NCBI RefSeq assembly: GCF_036323735.1
Contig: NC_086026.1
Coordinates: 56,115,039-56,179,038 of the forward strand
From: Rattus norvegicus
Taxonomy: Eukaryota > Chordata > Mammalia > Rodentia > Muridae
Reading direction: 5' to 3'
Length of the DNA stretch: 64,000 bases
Below, in pieces: positions 23,038-33,530 of the stretch. The notes beneath the pieces were generated by a model. That model searched no databases. It was given only the letters and a program-made list of their open reading frames with translations, and had not been told where the DNA came from. A program made the translations under genes and the position numbers. Each line of letters starts with the position of its first letter. Position 1 is the first letter of the stretch.

Positions 23038-23709
23038 CAACACCCTTCTTAGAGAGGTCAGAAATGCCCAGCTAATTTGCCTCGTGGATTTCAAAAAGAC
23101 CCACCTGTTGTGTATTTCCCTGGTTATTGACATATAATTGGGATGGGGATATTTAGTAAGACATTAGTACTTTGACCTATAAAATAAAAACTAGTGATTA
23201 CAATAAGGCCCTGAATATTTTCCTCCCGCTACCAGATCAGAAATTTGACGTTCTATTCCAGGGAGGGTGACAAAAATCAATGATATCCTGACTAACTGAA
23301 AAAATACTGAGGTCAGCAGTGCTCCCTGGTGTTAGTCAGTGCTAGTGGTTCCTGCACACATCACCAGTCTGACCTCTGCAAAGTCCAGATAGGGGCTCCT
23401 GGTAGATGACTGGGCTGCTGCAAAGCTGACCCAGTCAGAGTTCTCGTTGCAGCCGCTACTGTTCCAGTCATCACAGATTCACTAGAGTTGATTAACATAG
23501 CCTTGGGTAAATGCTATGCTTCTATTGATCTGGTGAATGCATTTTCTTAGCCCATCAGCAAGAAAGATAAAACATGGCTTGCATTAATATGGAGTAGCTG
23601 ACAATATACACCCACCGTCTGGTCTCAGGGAGAATGTTAATTCTTAGTTCCTAATGCAATCTGAAGTGTCCTAGACTCTTTGGACATCTTACAAAGAGGC
23701 ATGAGAATG
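23038..23709. other. Unique sequence between the inverted copies
   Basis: No repeat or exon is recognised. TTACAAAGAGGCATGAGAAT near 23690 may belong to the edge of copy B. Confidence 0.45.
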
Positions 23710-23928
23710 TTCTCCTGGATTGATGCTATCATGTTAATTAGGCCAATGAGAAGGGACTAATACATTGTTGGTGACATCCTGATTGGTTCTCAGCAGCAGA
23801 GTATGGGAAGGCTGAATCCTGGCCCGGCCAGTCTCTCTGGATTCCAGTTTTGAGGTGTGAGTAAGCCCTCCTCCCACATAGGCTCCCTTCTTTGTGACAC
23901 CTTCCACCATAACTTCTTCACCAGAATC
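23710..23928 (+). repeat. Unnamed dispersed repeat, copy B
   Basis: This is the direct-orientation partner of 22727-22953, with the copies about 0.76 kb apart. It shares TGGATTGATGCTA, TGATTGGTTCTCAGCAG (23780-23796) and GTTTTGAGGTGTGAG. Confidence 0.75.
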
Positions 23929-24056
23929 AAGGCAGTGGTGGCACCGTGACCTCCAGAATCTAGAGCTAACTCAACATCCTTTGTAAATAAGTCTTCCTGG
24001 GGTATTTATTAGAGAGTGAAAGACAGACTAGCAGAGCTCACATAGAAATTGTGACC

Positions 24057-24230
24057 AAGGCTGGAGAGATGGCTCAGTGGTCAAATGTACTGACTGCTCT
24101 CCCAAAGGTCTCGAGTTCAATTCCCAGCAACCACATGGTGGGCTCACAGCCATCTGTAATAGGATCTAATGCCCTTTTTAGGTGTGTCTGAAGACAGCAA
24201 CACTGTACTCATTCATACATTACAAAAAAA
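24057..24230 (+). mobile_element. B2 SINE
   Basis: AAGGCTGGAGAGATGGCTCA, GAGTTCAATTCCCAGCAACC, ACATGGTGGGCTCACAGCCA and GTGTCTGAAGACAGCAACAC are B2 phrases including the polymerase III A- and B-boxes. The tail is TACAAAAAAAA. AAATTGTGACC (24046-24056) and AAATTGTTACC (24229-24239) look like a target-site duplication with one mismatch. Confidence 0.93.
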
Positions 24231-24239
24231 ATTGTTACC

Positions 24240-25229
24240 TATCAAAGATCCAGAGACGCTATGCCTAAATGGAATACAGTTAGGGGGACAAGCAACTGAC
24301 ACAGGGCTATGCCAAAGGTGTATGTTGCTGTAAAAATAAAAATGGATCTGCAGCTACTGGTACCTGTGCCTTCCCACTCTACATGCTCTGGCTGTCTCTC
24401 TGCCTGCGCCTTTCTCACACTGTCCCCTTGGCAGGTTGTTACCATGCCTGACACACACATCTGTTCCGCGGGCTGTTCTAGGGTGGCACCACACCACGCT
24501 AGCCTTAAGCATTCTGTAGTCGCCCTTTGCTCACATCACCTGTAGCCCGGTAAAATCAAAATTCTAGACACTTGTAATTTATCAATCAGATTTATATGTT
24601 AAAGTCTCAATCCACAATACATCCACACAATAAATCCTCTGCTAATTAATAACGATATAAACCGCCCACCTAGACAAGATAAAGTTGACCTAGTCCACCT
24701 GGGTCTGGATCATCCTGCTCCGTTGTCTCCATCTTGATTCTCCCACTTCTCCTCCTCCCTCCTTCCTAGACTTTTTCCCTGCCTACCCTTCCTTCCCATC
24801 CAATGATAGGCTTCACCATATCCTGGACCTTCCTTGCTGCATAATGACATCATCCTACAGGTGTTGTGATGCAGACCGTGGTGGTGCCTGACCCAATCTG
24901 AGTTTTGCCAACTTGACTTGATAAATTACAGGTCCTGATAACCTCTAAGAGCTGAGCTCAGTGAGTGACTGGCTCCAAGCAGGGGTAGACTGAGGTTCCC
25001 TAGAGCCACTAGTCAGTTCTACAGAGGATATCATGTCTCCCAGATCATTTGCTCACGGGCTCCCTCTGAAGCCACAGAAAGCAGCACATTTTTACTCTTA
25101 AGCTAGCTCTTCCCACACCTACCTCCATCCTTTCCTCAACAAGTCATTTGAGCGAGAACTCCTACTTACAAACTGTTCTAGATAACACGCACATAGTGTG
25201 TTCATTGACTTTTGTACAAAGTATTGGCT
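24240..25229. other. Unique sequence, no gene seen
   Basis: No exon is supported. GCCAACTTGACTTGATAAAT near 24908 may be a short LTR relic. Confidence 0.45.
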
Positions 25230-25540
25230 ACTTTTCTTCTTACTGTAATGAAATGCCCAATACGAAGCAGCTTAAAGGAGGGGCAAGCCTTTGACTAACA
25301 GTTTGAAGAGTAAGTGCATCTTGGCAGGGAAGGTGTCACGGCAGAATGTGAAGCAACACACGGTAGCTTGGAAGCAGAGGAAGGACAGAAAGTGCTTCTG
25401 GGTTATTAAACCCATTCCCGTGACTCACTCTTGCAGTAAGGCTCTATTTCTTAAAGGTTCCACAACCTTCCGAAATGGCAGCACCAGATAGGCTCTAACA
25501 CAGCCTATGGGGGCATTTCCCACTCAAACCACAGCATGTG
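25230..25540 (-). mobile_element. MaLR-like LTR, minus strand, diverged
   Basis: The + strand begins CTTACTGTAATGAAATGCCC and ends GGGGGCATTTCCCACTCAAA then CCACAGCA. The minus strand starts TGCTGTGGTTTGAGTGGGAA, as ORR1-like MaLR LTRs do. Confidence 0.65.
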
Positions 25541-26464
25541 CTATCTCTTTTTCCAATGCCATCACCGGGTGTGTCCCTTATAGCACAAGTAGCCTCATGA
25601 CCCTTCTGGGATTGTGTTTATTGACTATATGGCTCATGGATATATATGACCAGTTATCTTTTGATTTGTTTTATATTTCACGTTTGAATTGGGGATTTTT
25701 GCACTAGTGAACGTAGATTGGTTGAAAACAAAGCGGTGGTGGAATACTTCCCATTCCTGAACTCAGCCCGTAGAAATCAGAGGGTGGGAGAACTTTCATT
25801 CACTTGCTGTTGTTTTCCGTGGAGAAAAATAGAGAAATCAAAGAGAAATAAAAGGAATTAATTTTTGGCTTTTGAACTTCTGAGAGCCCAGCTTTGGGAG
25901 GAGGGTTTTTAAAGATCTTCAAGCAGCATTTTGATGACGCCTATTTTAAGCTCGTGTGTTTCATTTTAAAGCAGTTGCTGCTGCTGGAGAGGAAACTCCA
26001 TAGTGATAAACTCTTGGTGCTTTCCATAACCTACACTCTCCACTACAGATTAGGCTTCCTCACTTTGGTCTGAATTAGTGAGGTTTGACCTAATGCGGAC
26101 AGCAAGCGAATTGCAAATTATATGTAAATGTGTATAAATTAGCACCAGTTATTAGAATAATTTGCATCTACAGCTCTATAATTAGGCAGCAGCCTGGGAG
26201 AGAAGGGCAGTGGGCAGGGCACCCAGGAAGCTGGGAAGGAGGCTCAGAAGTCCTGGGGTCCCCACCTCTATGTTAATGAAGCTCAGTGTTACCATCCCCA
26301 AGTCCCTTAGCACAAGACCAAAGGGATCTGAAATCTATCGCCTGCTTTGGATTTCTGTTTTTCCACAAAGATTGAGGCATCTAGCTGGCACAGCTTGGGA
26401 ACTTGGCTTCTGCACAGAGAGAGGTCAGGCATTCGGAGTGAATAGGTCTCAGACCTATTGCTCA
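25541..26464. other. Unique sequence, AT-rich at 25840-26190
   Basis: No exon or repeat is recognised. Three octamer-like sites at 26111-26167 are discussed in the findings. Confidence 0.5.
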
Positions 26465-26575
26465 GGGTGACCGAGGCTCACTCTCTGACCTTTAGTCCCC
26501 TCATCTGAACAACGGGATTTGTAAGAACTACCCGATCCTGGATTATCTTCTGGTGCTATGAGGCTTGGACAAGAT
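26465..26575 (+). mobile_element. MIR-like fragment
   Basis: CTCTCTGACCTTTAGTCCCC then TCATCTGAACAACGGGATTT resembles the MIR 'cctcagtttcctcatctgtaaaatggg' core. It is short and diverged. Confidence 0.45.
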
Positions 26576-26642
26576 TTTGTACAGAAAGTCTTTCTGCATG
26601 CATTTTTTTAAACTTACTTTTTTTTTTTTTTTGAGAACAGAA

Positions 26643-26657
26643 TGTAATGAGTTTCCT
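26643..26657. repeat. Target-site duplication of the ID element (left copy)
   Basis: Identical to 26775-26789. Confidence 0.9.
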
Positions 26658-26774
26658 CAGGTTTCTTTTTTTTTTTTTTTTTTTTCTTTTTTTTTTTTTC
26701 CGGAGCTGGGGACCGAACCCAGGGCCTTGCGGTTGCTAGGCAAGCGCTCTACCACTGAGCTAAATCCCCAACCC
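26658..26774 (-). mobile_element. ID SINE with long poly(A), minus strand
   Basis: A poly(T) of about 30 bases broken by single C residues precedes GGAGCTGGGGACCGAACC and CTACCACTGAGCTAAATCC, the ID consensus in reverse. The perfect 15-bp duplication TGTAATGAGTTTCCT lies at 26643-26657 and 26775-26789. The exact duplication and long tail argue for a recent insertion. Confidence 0.95.
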
Positions 26775-26789
26775 TGTAATGAGTTTCCT
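26775..26789. repeat. Target-site duplication of the ID element (right copy)
   Basis: Identical to 26643-26657. Confidence 0.9.
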
Positions 26790-26987
26790 TATAGCATCCT
26801 CACATGGTTATACTTGCCTCTTATTGCTCCCCATCTTCTACTGTCACCCCCTTTCCTATCCCCCTCTTGAAGGTCATTTTCATTCTCCTAAATAGTCCCT
26901 TTGCTTTCGTGTCATATGTACCCCATTGGCTCTTCTGACCTGCCTTAACAGCTTTCTCCCCTTGCATAGTTTTTTCTTTCAACAGCA

Positions 26988-26988
<1 letters not shown>

Positions 26989-27031
<43 letters not shown>

Positions 27032-27181
27032 TACACACACACAAACACACACCACTTACACACCACACACACACTACACACACACACACAAACATACACA
27101 CACACACAAACACACACACACACCACATACACACCACACACACCACATACACACCACACACACACACACACTACACACAGA

Positions 27182-27218
<37 letters not shown>
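26989..27218. repeat. Compound (AC)n tract, about 230 bp
   Basis: Pure AC blocks at both ends flank a middle of ACCACAC, AACACAC and ATACACAC variants. Cys-Val and His-Thr frames over it are artefacts. Confidence 0.95.
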
Positions 27219-27219
<1 letters not shown>

Positions 27220-27618
27220 ATGCACACATATTTGCTTTTATTTAGATGTCAGTCCCTTTACCTACCAACCACAGATCCAGGGTTGGCACTCTACTTTATC
27301 TGGCCTCACAGTCCCCAACTCACCACCTCCGGTGCTGTAGCAGGAAGCAAGTCCAAAGTCTTTGAAGACTAGTTCATCCCTGCACTCCCCTGGGTCCCAC
27401 TTGGCTTCCTGTCTCATCCTGAGCCATGGGTCCTTTAAGGCTTTGTCCCTTCTCCTCAACATATCTCCCTGTCAAAGCTGCTTTGGCAAGTCCCAAGGTC
27501 TTCTGTCAATGCCTGCCTGAGGATTTGTTTAAGGTGTTTTCCTTTAGCCTGGAACAATGGGGGGGAGGCAGCACACTTTTTTATTCTTTGTGGGCCACCA
27601 TCCTTAGTGAAACCAGTT
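27219..27618. other. Unique sequence, no gene seen
   Basis: No repeat family or exon could be supported. Confidence 0.5.
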
Positions 27619-27646
27619 TGTTGTTGTTGTTGTTGCTGCTGCTGCT
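27619..27646. repeat. (GTT)n(GCT)n trinucleotide tract
   Basis: Five GTT units are followed by four GCT units. The tract reads as poly-Gln or poly-Leu in short frames, but there is no surrounding exon. Confidence 0.9.
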
Positions 27647-27689
27647 CTTGAAGAAAATGAGCAAATGGAAAGAGCACACAATGAAAACT

Positions 27690-27995
27690 GATCTTTTGGC
27701 TTTGGCTCAGGGGTTTAAGTACTTGCCTCACAGTTTGAGGTGGGGATGATGACAACCTGTAATCCCAGCAAGTGGGAGGTAGAGACAGGGGATCCCTGGA
27801 GCAAGTGGGCTACATAGACTGGTCGGTCGTATGGGTGAGTTCTGGGTCAAATTGAGAGACCGTAATGGATAAGGCTGAGAGTGACTGAGAAGGACAACTG
27901 AGGTCAACCGTGACCTCCACAGACATGCACACCTGCACATACATGTGCACCTACACATATGTGAACACATGCATACCACATACACACACAGGGAA
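27690..27995 (+). mobile_element. B4-type SINE, internally shortened
   Basis: TTTGGCTCAGGGGTTTAAGT, ACCTGTAATCCCAGCAAGTG, GGAGGTAGAGACAGGGGATC and GAGGTCAACCGTGACCTCCA, then a CACACCTGCACATACATG tail, follow the B4 order. Much of the 5' tRNA-like part is altered or deleted. Confidence 0.7.
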
Positions 27996-27999
27996 AGAG

Positions 28000-28001
<2 letters not shown>

Positions 28002-28033
<32 letters not shown>

Positions 28034-28086
28034 GAAGAAAGGAAGAAAGGAAGGAAGGAAGGAAGGAAGGAAGGAAGGAAGGAAGG
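28002..28086. repeat. (GAAA)n(GGAA)n microsatellite
   Basis: This polypurine tract continues the B4 tail. Confidence 0.95.
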
Positions 28087-28379
28087 ACAAATGATCGCCT
28101 ATAAGATCCACACGGGCTTTCTTCTTAACAGTCTCCCTGTCTAAATTTGTCTATGTTAGGAAACCAGCCACAGGACAACCCCTGGGCAGTACTGGAGGGC
28201 TGCAAACCCATCACAGAGATATCACAGGGCTCCGGCTAAGCATCAGGACCAGATTCCTGCTATGGGATCCTATAAAACTTTTGGAACCTATTTACACCCT
28301 TCACAGAGTGATTGATGGTCAAAGTGGATTTTAGACATAGGTGGGATCTGCTATTATTTCCTCATTACCAAGGATACCC

Positions 28380-28690
28380 AGGACAAACCAGTCTGACCTT
28401 GCTTGCCTGTCCCAACTCACATCTGCCCTCTGACTCTCTACATATTCACACTAATTATAGAGAACTGATGATCATCCCAACTGTCTTTGTTTACAGTGCC
28501 ACTTCCTCCTCAGATGGCTTTTCCCGACTTATTTGGTTAGCCAATGTCTACAGACTGATCCATCCACTCAACAGATGGAGCTTCATCGAGAGTCTACCAT
28601 GTGCCAGCTACCATGATACACACAGGCACATTGGTAAAAGAAGGCCAGTTCCCTCTGTCATAGAGCTTTCATCTTCCAAACCGATTGGCA
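28380..28690 (+). mobile_element. L2-like ancient LINE 3' fragment
   Basis: CCATCCACTCAACAGATGGA, GAGAGTCTACCATGTGCCAG and CAGTTCCCTCTGTCATAGAG echo the L2/MIR phrases 'ccattcaacaaatattt', 'cctactatgtgccaggc' and 'gtccctgccctcatggag'. The 135-codon frame across it (28312-28719) has no other recognisable content. Confidence 0.5.
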
Positions 28691-31448
28691 TCCTGCTTAT
28701 GTCTTTCAGCCTTATTTGAGACCCATAACCCTCCATAGACCATAGCATCGCCCAGTGTCTAACCTTCCGCTCTCTAATATTGCAAGGCTCTTATGCACTG
28801 TGCCTGCTCATCTCTCTCACCCTTCATCCTCTTTTATTTACCCTCTATCTGCATATCTCCTCTCACCCTTCTGCCATCCCTCCCACTGGCAGTCATCTTC
28901 TTCGTCCTTCCTTGGAGTTTATGAGGCCAATCCGGTGAAACAAGAAGGTGACTACTTTTAAACAGATAAAAGAAAGCCCTTCTTTTCCCCAGCAGATAAT
29001 TAATTTGTGTCACTTGCTGGTCGTGGAACATAATTGAGGCCAAGGGCTTAAGAAGGCCCTGAGAAGGAATTAGACACGTAGTCCTACCGGAGGGAACGTA
29101 TCACTCATCCTGCTTCCTGTCCCTGGGGGGCCGAGGTTAGTGAGCTCTGCCCTGCTCCTGGTTGCAAAGATCCTCAGCCTATTAAGCAATCTGGCCAGGT
29201 ATAGTAGAAAGACTTCAGACTTTGGATCTTACACTAGGGAGCTGTGGCTAAAGGGTGTATGGAGCAGAAATCTGGAGTCTTGAATTCAGGGCTCAAGTCT
29301 GTTGCTTTGCTATCTAAATAATGCAGACAAATTGGCTAACATCTCAAAGCCTCCAGTCCCTTAAAGCCCCAACCTCCCTGCTGTCTGTCTTGAACGTCTT
29401 TGAGCCTCTGAGAAGGGTAGATAGTGAAATGGCCAGGCAGGCTGCAGAGTGCCAAAGACTGAACACTGCATGGATACCCAGTATTTCACCCCTGAATGCA
29501 GCCAACAAACTGCTGGAAACCCTGGAAACCCTAGAAAGGGAAGATGCTTTCTGGAAGATGGGAGTTTAAAGTCCTTGACTTCTCTAAATGTTTAAATGCA
29601 TAGGGTGATCTGTGAGATCCAGGGATTGCCAACCATACCAGCACCCTTGAGCCTGGACCGTGCTGCCAGCACTAGCTGTCTGTGAGGGCTGGCAGGTCCT
29701 CTGTCCTTCCCTGATTTGATCTATCATGAGTATAGGCACTGTACCAAATCATGAGTTCCAAAGTAGAGTCCTCACTTACAGTAAGAAATTTTAAGGCAAA
29801 AAAAAAAAAAAGTCCTAGAGAGAAGGAAAGGAAGCATCTGGACAAAGCTTGCACGCATATCACATCAAGAGGATTTATTTGCACACTGAACCTAATGAAA
29901 ATCCCACATCGCCAACTCCTTTGGTTTAGCTTGATGTAGTCTGCCTTCTGCATGCAGGACCCTTTACCGTGATATCTGAGTGTAAAGCTCCTAGCAACAT
30001 ACCTTAGTGGGCATGCATCAAAGCAAACAGTGTGTGCCCCAGCAAGACTCAAACAGCATCCGCTCCACACAAAGTTGGGTGCACAGGGCTTCCAGGACCA
30101 CAGCGAGTATTGTTTGGAGATCAGTGCTGGGTGGTTTGGGGGTGTCCTATGGAGTCTGTCTGGGGTCCTCATTTCTCTACTTGACTATGGTGATACCCAG
30201 CCAGCTTTCCTAGGGGTAGGAGTAGGTGGCAGGGGACCTAGCAGATAGCGAGACCCTGGTGAGTGATTGGGAGTGCATTGTAGGTGCGGGCATGCTGTAC
30301 ACATTTCTAATTAGTCCTCTGAGGCTGCACATGAATGGTGTTTCAGACAGCCGAAAGCAGATGTGCTAACCTGGTATGCTACCTGTGGAATGGCAGTAAG
30401 GAGGGTGAAAACATTCATGGTACTCGATACCTTCACAAAAAAATGTATGGAGTATCAGACTGGACCAGAAAATGTGTGGCCTGCTGGAGACCCAGAGTTG
30501 ACTCAGATAGCCCCTGCTTACGAGATCCACAAGAAGCTGCACATAAGCGAGTAATGTGTATACTACACATCTATAGTAGCCTTGGAAGCTTGTTAAAATC
30601 CAGAATGGGATTCTTGGCCTCTTTGTGGGTCTCAAGGGCCTGTGCGTCAAGATATGTGACTGACTGAAAGAGGAGTTTTTAAATTACCTCAACAAAGTTC
30701 ATGGGCTGAGGATGCAGTGTGGAGCCAGAATGCTGGTTACACAATGCTTCCATGTCTCTGAGTCCACATGCTTGTGGGAGAAGTGAGGTCCGAACGCCAT
30801 GTGTGAGGCACCCAGTCCTAGCATGCTGTAGTAGCTCAGGGAGGGTTGACTATTCCATAAGTACTCATTAAAGCCCAGTGAGGATGAATAAGTATCCAGT
30901 CTAGTCCAGCCATCTCCAAAGACCTCACGTCAGAGGGCAGGGAGGATTCTGCATGGATCTGGGATGGGCTAGGCAGGGATTTCTGAGTGGTGCATGCTGG
31001 GAACAAGGCATGGCGTTTAACTCCAAGGGTTGACTTTTGGACTAGATGGTTCTGTGTTCTTTAGAAGGTGGAGCTTTCTTCAGGAGGTTCTAAGGTCCTG
31101 CAGAATTGTGTTGCTCTAAGCTAAGACTCAAAATCCCTGTCACAGTAGCCCCATTTACCACTGGGATTAACACAGGGTTCTTTCTGAAGGTTCTGAGTCT
31201 CATAGGTAAGAGGATTGAGAAACAGACTCAGATGGAAACCAGAGGACTAGTTATTTTAGAGTTTTAGAGAAACTATAATGGACTGAGAAGTTGAGGGTCA
31301 TGGCAAATGCTGGGGGAGGGGAATGGATAAGAGGAGGAACGGGAAGAATTCTAAATTAGAAGTCAAGAAAGCAGGCAGACCTGGCCACAGAAGTTTGCAA
31401 GTGGCTAAACCAAAGGTCTTCAGAGACAAGGAGTTAAAATACCTGGGA
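28691..31448. other. Unique sequence with a possible MIR relic, no gene seen
   Basis: 29260-29350 could be a degraded MIR. 28965-29080 is AT-rich and possibly conserved. An A14 run lies at 29798-29812. A 166-codon minus frame (30172-29672) and a 110-codon plus frame (30335-30667) have no recognisable domain and are within the chance range for a window this size. Confidence 0.5.
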
Positions 31449-31876
31449 CAGTAGATGTCTTAGGATTTCGAATGCTGCAATGAAACCATGACCAAAAAGC
31501 AAGTCAGAGGGGAAAGTATTCATTTCAGCTTAGGGGTCCATCTCGCTTGCTGCTCATCATTGAAGGAAGTCAGGACAGGAACTGGAACAGGGCAGGAACC
31601 TGAAGGCAGGAGCTGATGCAGAGGCCATGGAGGGGTGCTGCTTACTGGCTTGCTCCTTATGACTTGTTCAGCCTGCTCTCTAATAGAACCCAGGACCACC
31701 AGCCTAGGGATGGCACTACCTACAATAGGCTGGGCCCTTCCCCATTAATCACTAATTAAGAAAATACCTTACAGGCTTGTCTCCAGCCTGATCTTATGGA
31801 GGCATTGTTATAATTGAGGCTCCCTCATCTCACATGGCTTTAGCTCGTGTCAAGTTGATATGAAACTGTTCAACAC
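31449..31876 (-). mobile_element. Rodent LTR-type repeat (MaLR-like), minus strand
   Basis: ATGTCTTAGGATTTCGAATG starts the copy. AGGAAGTCAGGACAGGAACT, GGAGCTGATGCAGAGGCCAT, GGTGCTGCTTACTGGCTTGC and CGTGTCAAGTTGATATGAAA follow. This is the reverse of a common rodent LTR and is closer to consensus than the copy at 9967-10385. Confidence 0.75.
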
Positions 31877-33424
31877 ACAAAGCTAGCCAGCTTTAGGGCT
31901 TTGGCAGTGCCTGGGAATGGGTAAAGAAAGAAGGAAAAGGATGCATTGACCTTTCTGAGTTAGAATTCAGGAGTCAGGCAGGTGGAGCAGTGAAGATTGT
32001 ATACGCAACCATGGTGAGGGAGGGGCCTTTGAGGTGTATGGATATATATCTCATATGCTAAACCTGTCAGGTATATCGTCTTTCTTGAAGTTTCTGGAAC
32101 CTTATATTATGAGCCATCTCTCTGTGCAGGTGATTGACAGGCTCATTAGGATTAACTCCTATGGGAGGGGACAATAGTATATCTTTGTAATCTTATAATC
32201 TTTTGGGTAGTTTAGAATGTCACATCTCTATCCAAATCCAGAAGTACAGCTCAATCCCATCCTTTTGACCGAAAATTGTGCAACAGAGTAGATTTCGAAG
32301 ACTTAAGGAAAAGAAGATCTATAGAACACCCAGGCAGGAAATAGTTTTCTCTTAATGAACCTCAACGAAGCCCTGCTGCCTCGCTCTTCCTCCCATCTCA
32401 CAGTGCTTCAGGTCTCAAGGAGAAGCAATTGTGATAGTTTCCCCTTCCTTCAAATTAGTGTGTAGCTGGGGATTGGCATAAACTTAGACCTCGAAGTTGA
32501 TGATGAGGGAGAATCCATCTTCAGTGATCTTCAAGCCTGCTAATGTTTGACTAGCTACCTAATGCTTTGATATGGTTCACACTTTTAGCAACAACGTACT
32601 TGGAATCTTTAGTGTCTCTATCAATTTTCTGTTGGCATGCCTATTGCCTCTGTGAGCTTTTTTAAGGCCACAGCCTGGACATCTGATGTCTATCCTATTC
32701 TTAACCGAGTGCTGCACAAAGAATAGATGCTCAATAAAATCTGTGGCTAATTGATCAGACACAAGCCATGCCTGTTTTGTCTTCAATTTAGGTTCATTTC
32801 CACCTTTAAATAGCTGGCACATTATTATATTATCATATTATGCAAACCAAATAACTTAAAAAGACAGATAGTTAACAAACAGACTAGTAGATTAGGGATC
32901 GCCTGTGGGATTCATCCTAATCAACTAGCCTACTTATCTGCCTGTGATCAGGGCCCTGCATCTTTATCATTCGGCTGAGTAAAGCAACATCCCAGGTTCC
33001 CAGAGGAGCAGAAAGGGATTTCAATTACATATCTGAAATAACATGGGCTCCCTGGCTCTAAATTGCTAAAACCCAGTTTAAGTTAAGGAGACAAATAGAC
33101 ACTAATTATAGAGCAAAGTGGAGTCCAAAGCATGCCCAGAAACTGACAGAGATGCCTTTGTCCTCCCTCTAGTGTGAAGCTAAAGGAGCTGCAACCACCT
33201 CTCAGGCTTCTCTGTCTGCTCAGGAGTTGAGAGGATGGAGTGGGTAGTGAAGAGGTAGCAGTGAAGGTAAGTGTGGACGTTTCTGGTTATTCACCTGAGG
33301 ATCATGCATCTGTTTGTCTTGTATAATCTATGTCTTTGCTTGTCCACATTCTTATCTATTAGGAAGGACCCTTTAAGTCCTAATTAGTGTGGCAGCTTCC
33401 CAGTGAAAAGAGTAATAATGTAAA
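31877..33424. other. Unique sequence, no gene seen
   Basis: Repeat-poor; 32980-33130 is AT-rich. No exon is supported. Confidence 0.5.
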
Positions 33425-33530
33425 GACATCAGGGCTTGACTCTTGCTATTGCCCACTGACTATGTGATTTTGGATGCCTTGGTTTGCCTCCTTAGTGCAG
33501 TGAGAGCCCATAGGGAGATGATAAATATTT
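33425..33530 (+). mobile_element. MIR-like fragment
   Basis: CCACTGACTATGTGATTTTG then CCTTGGTTTGCCTCCTTAGT resembles the MIR 'ctagctgtgtgaccttgggc' and 'cctcagtttcctcatct' phrases. Confidence 0.5.

Noticed and set aside
27619..27646. (GTT)n(GCT)n as a possible polyglutamine-coding repeat
   Set aside because: The 99-codon minus frame with a Gln run has no supporting exon features and reads into unrelated flanks.
29672..30172. 166-codon minus-strand ORF
   Set aside because: No similarity recognised; it could equally be chance in moderately GC-rich sequence.
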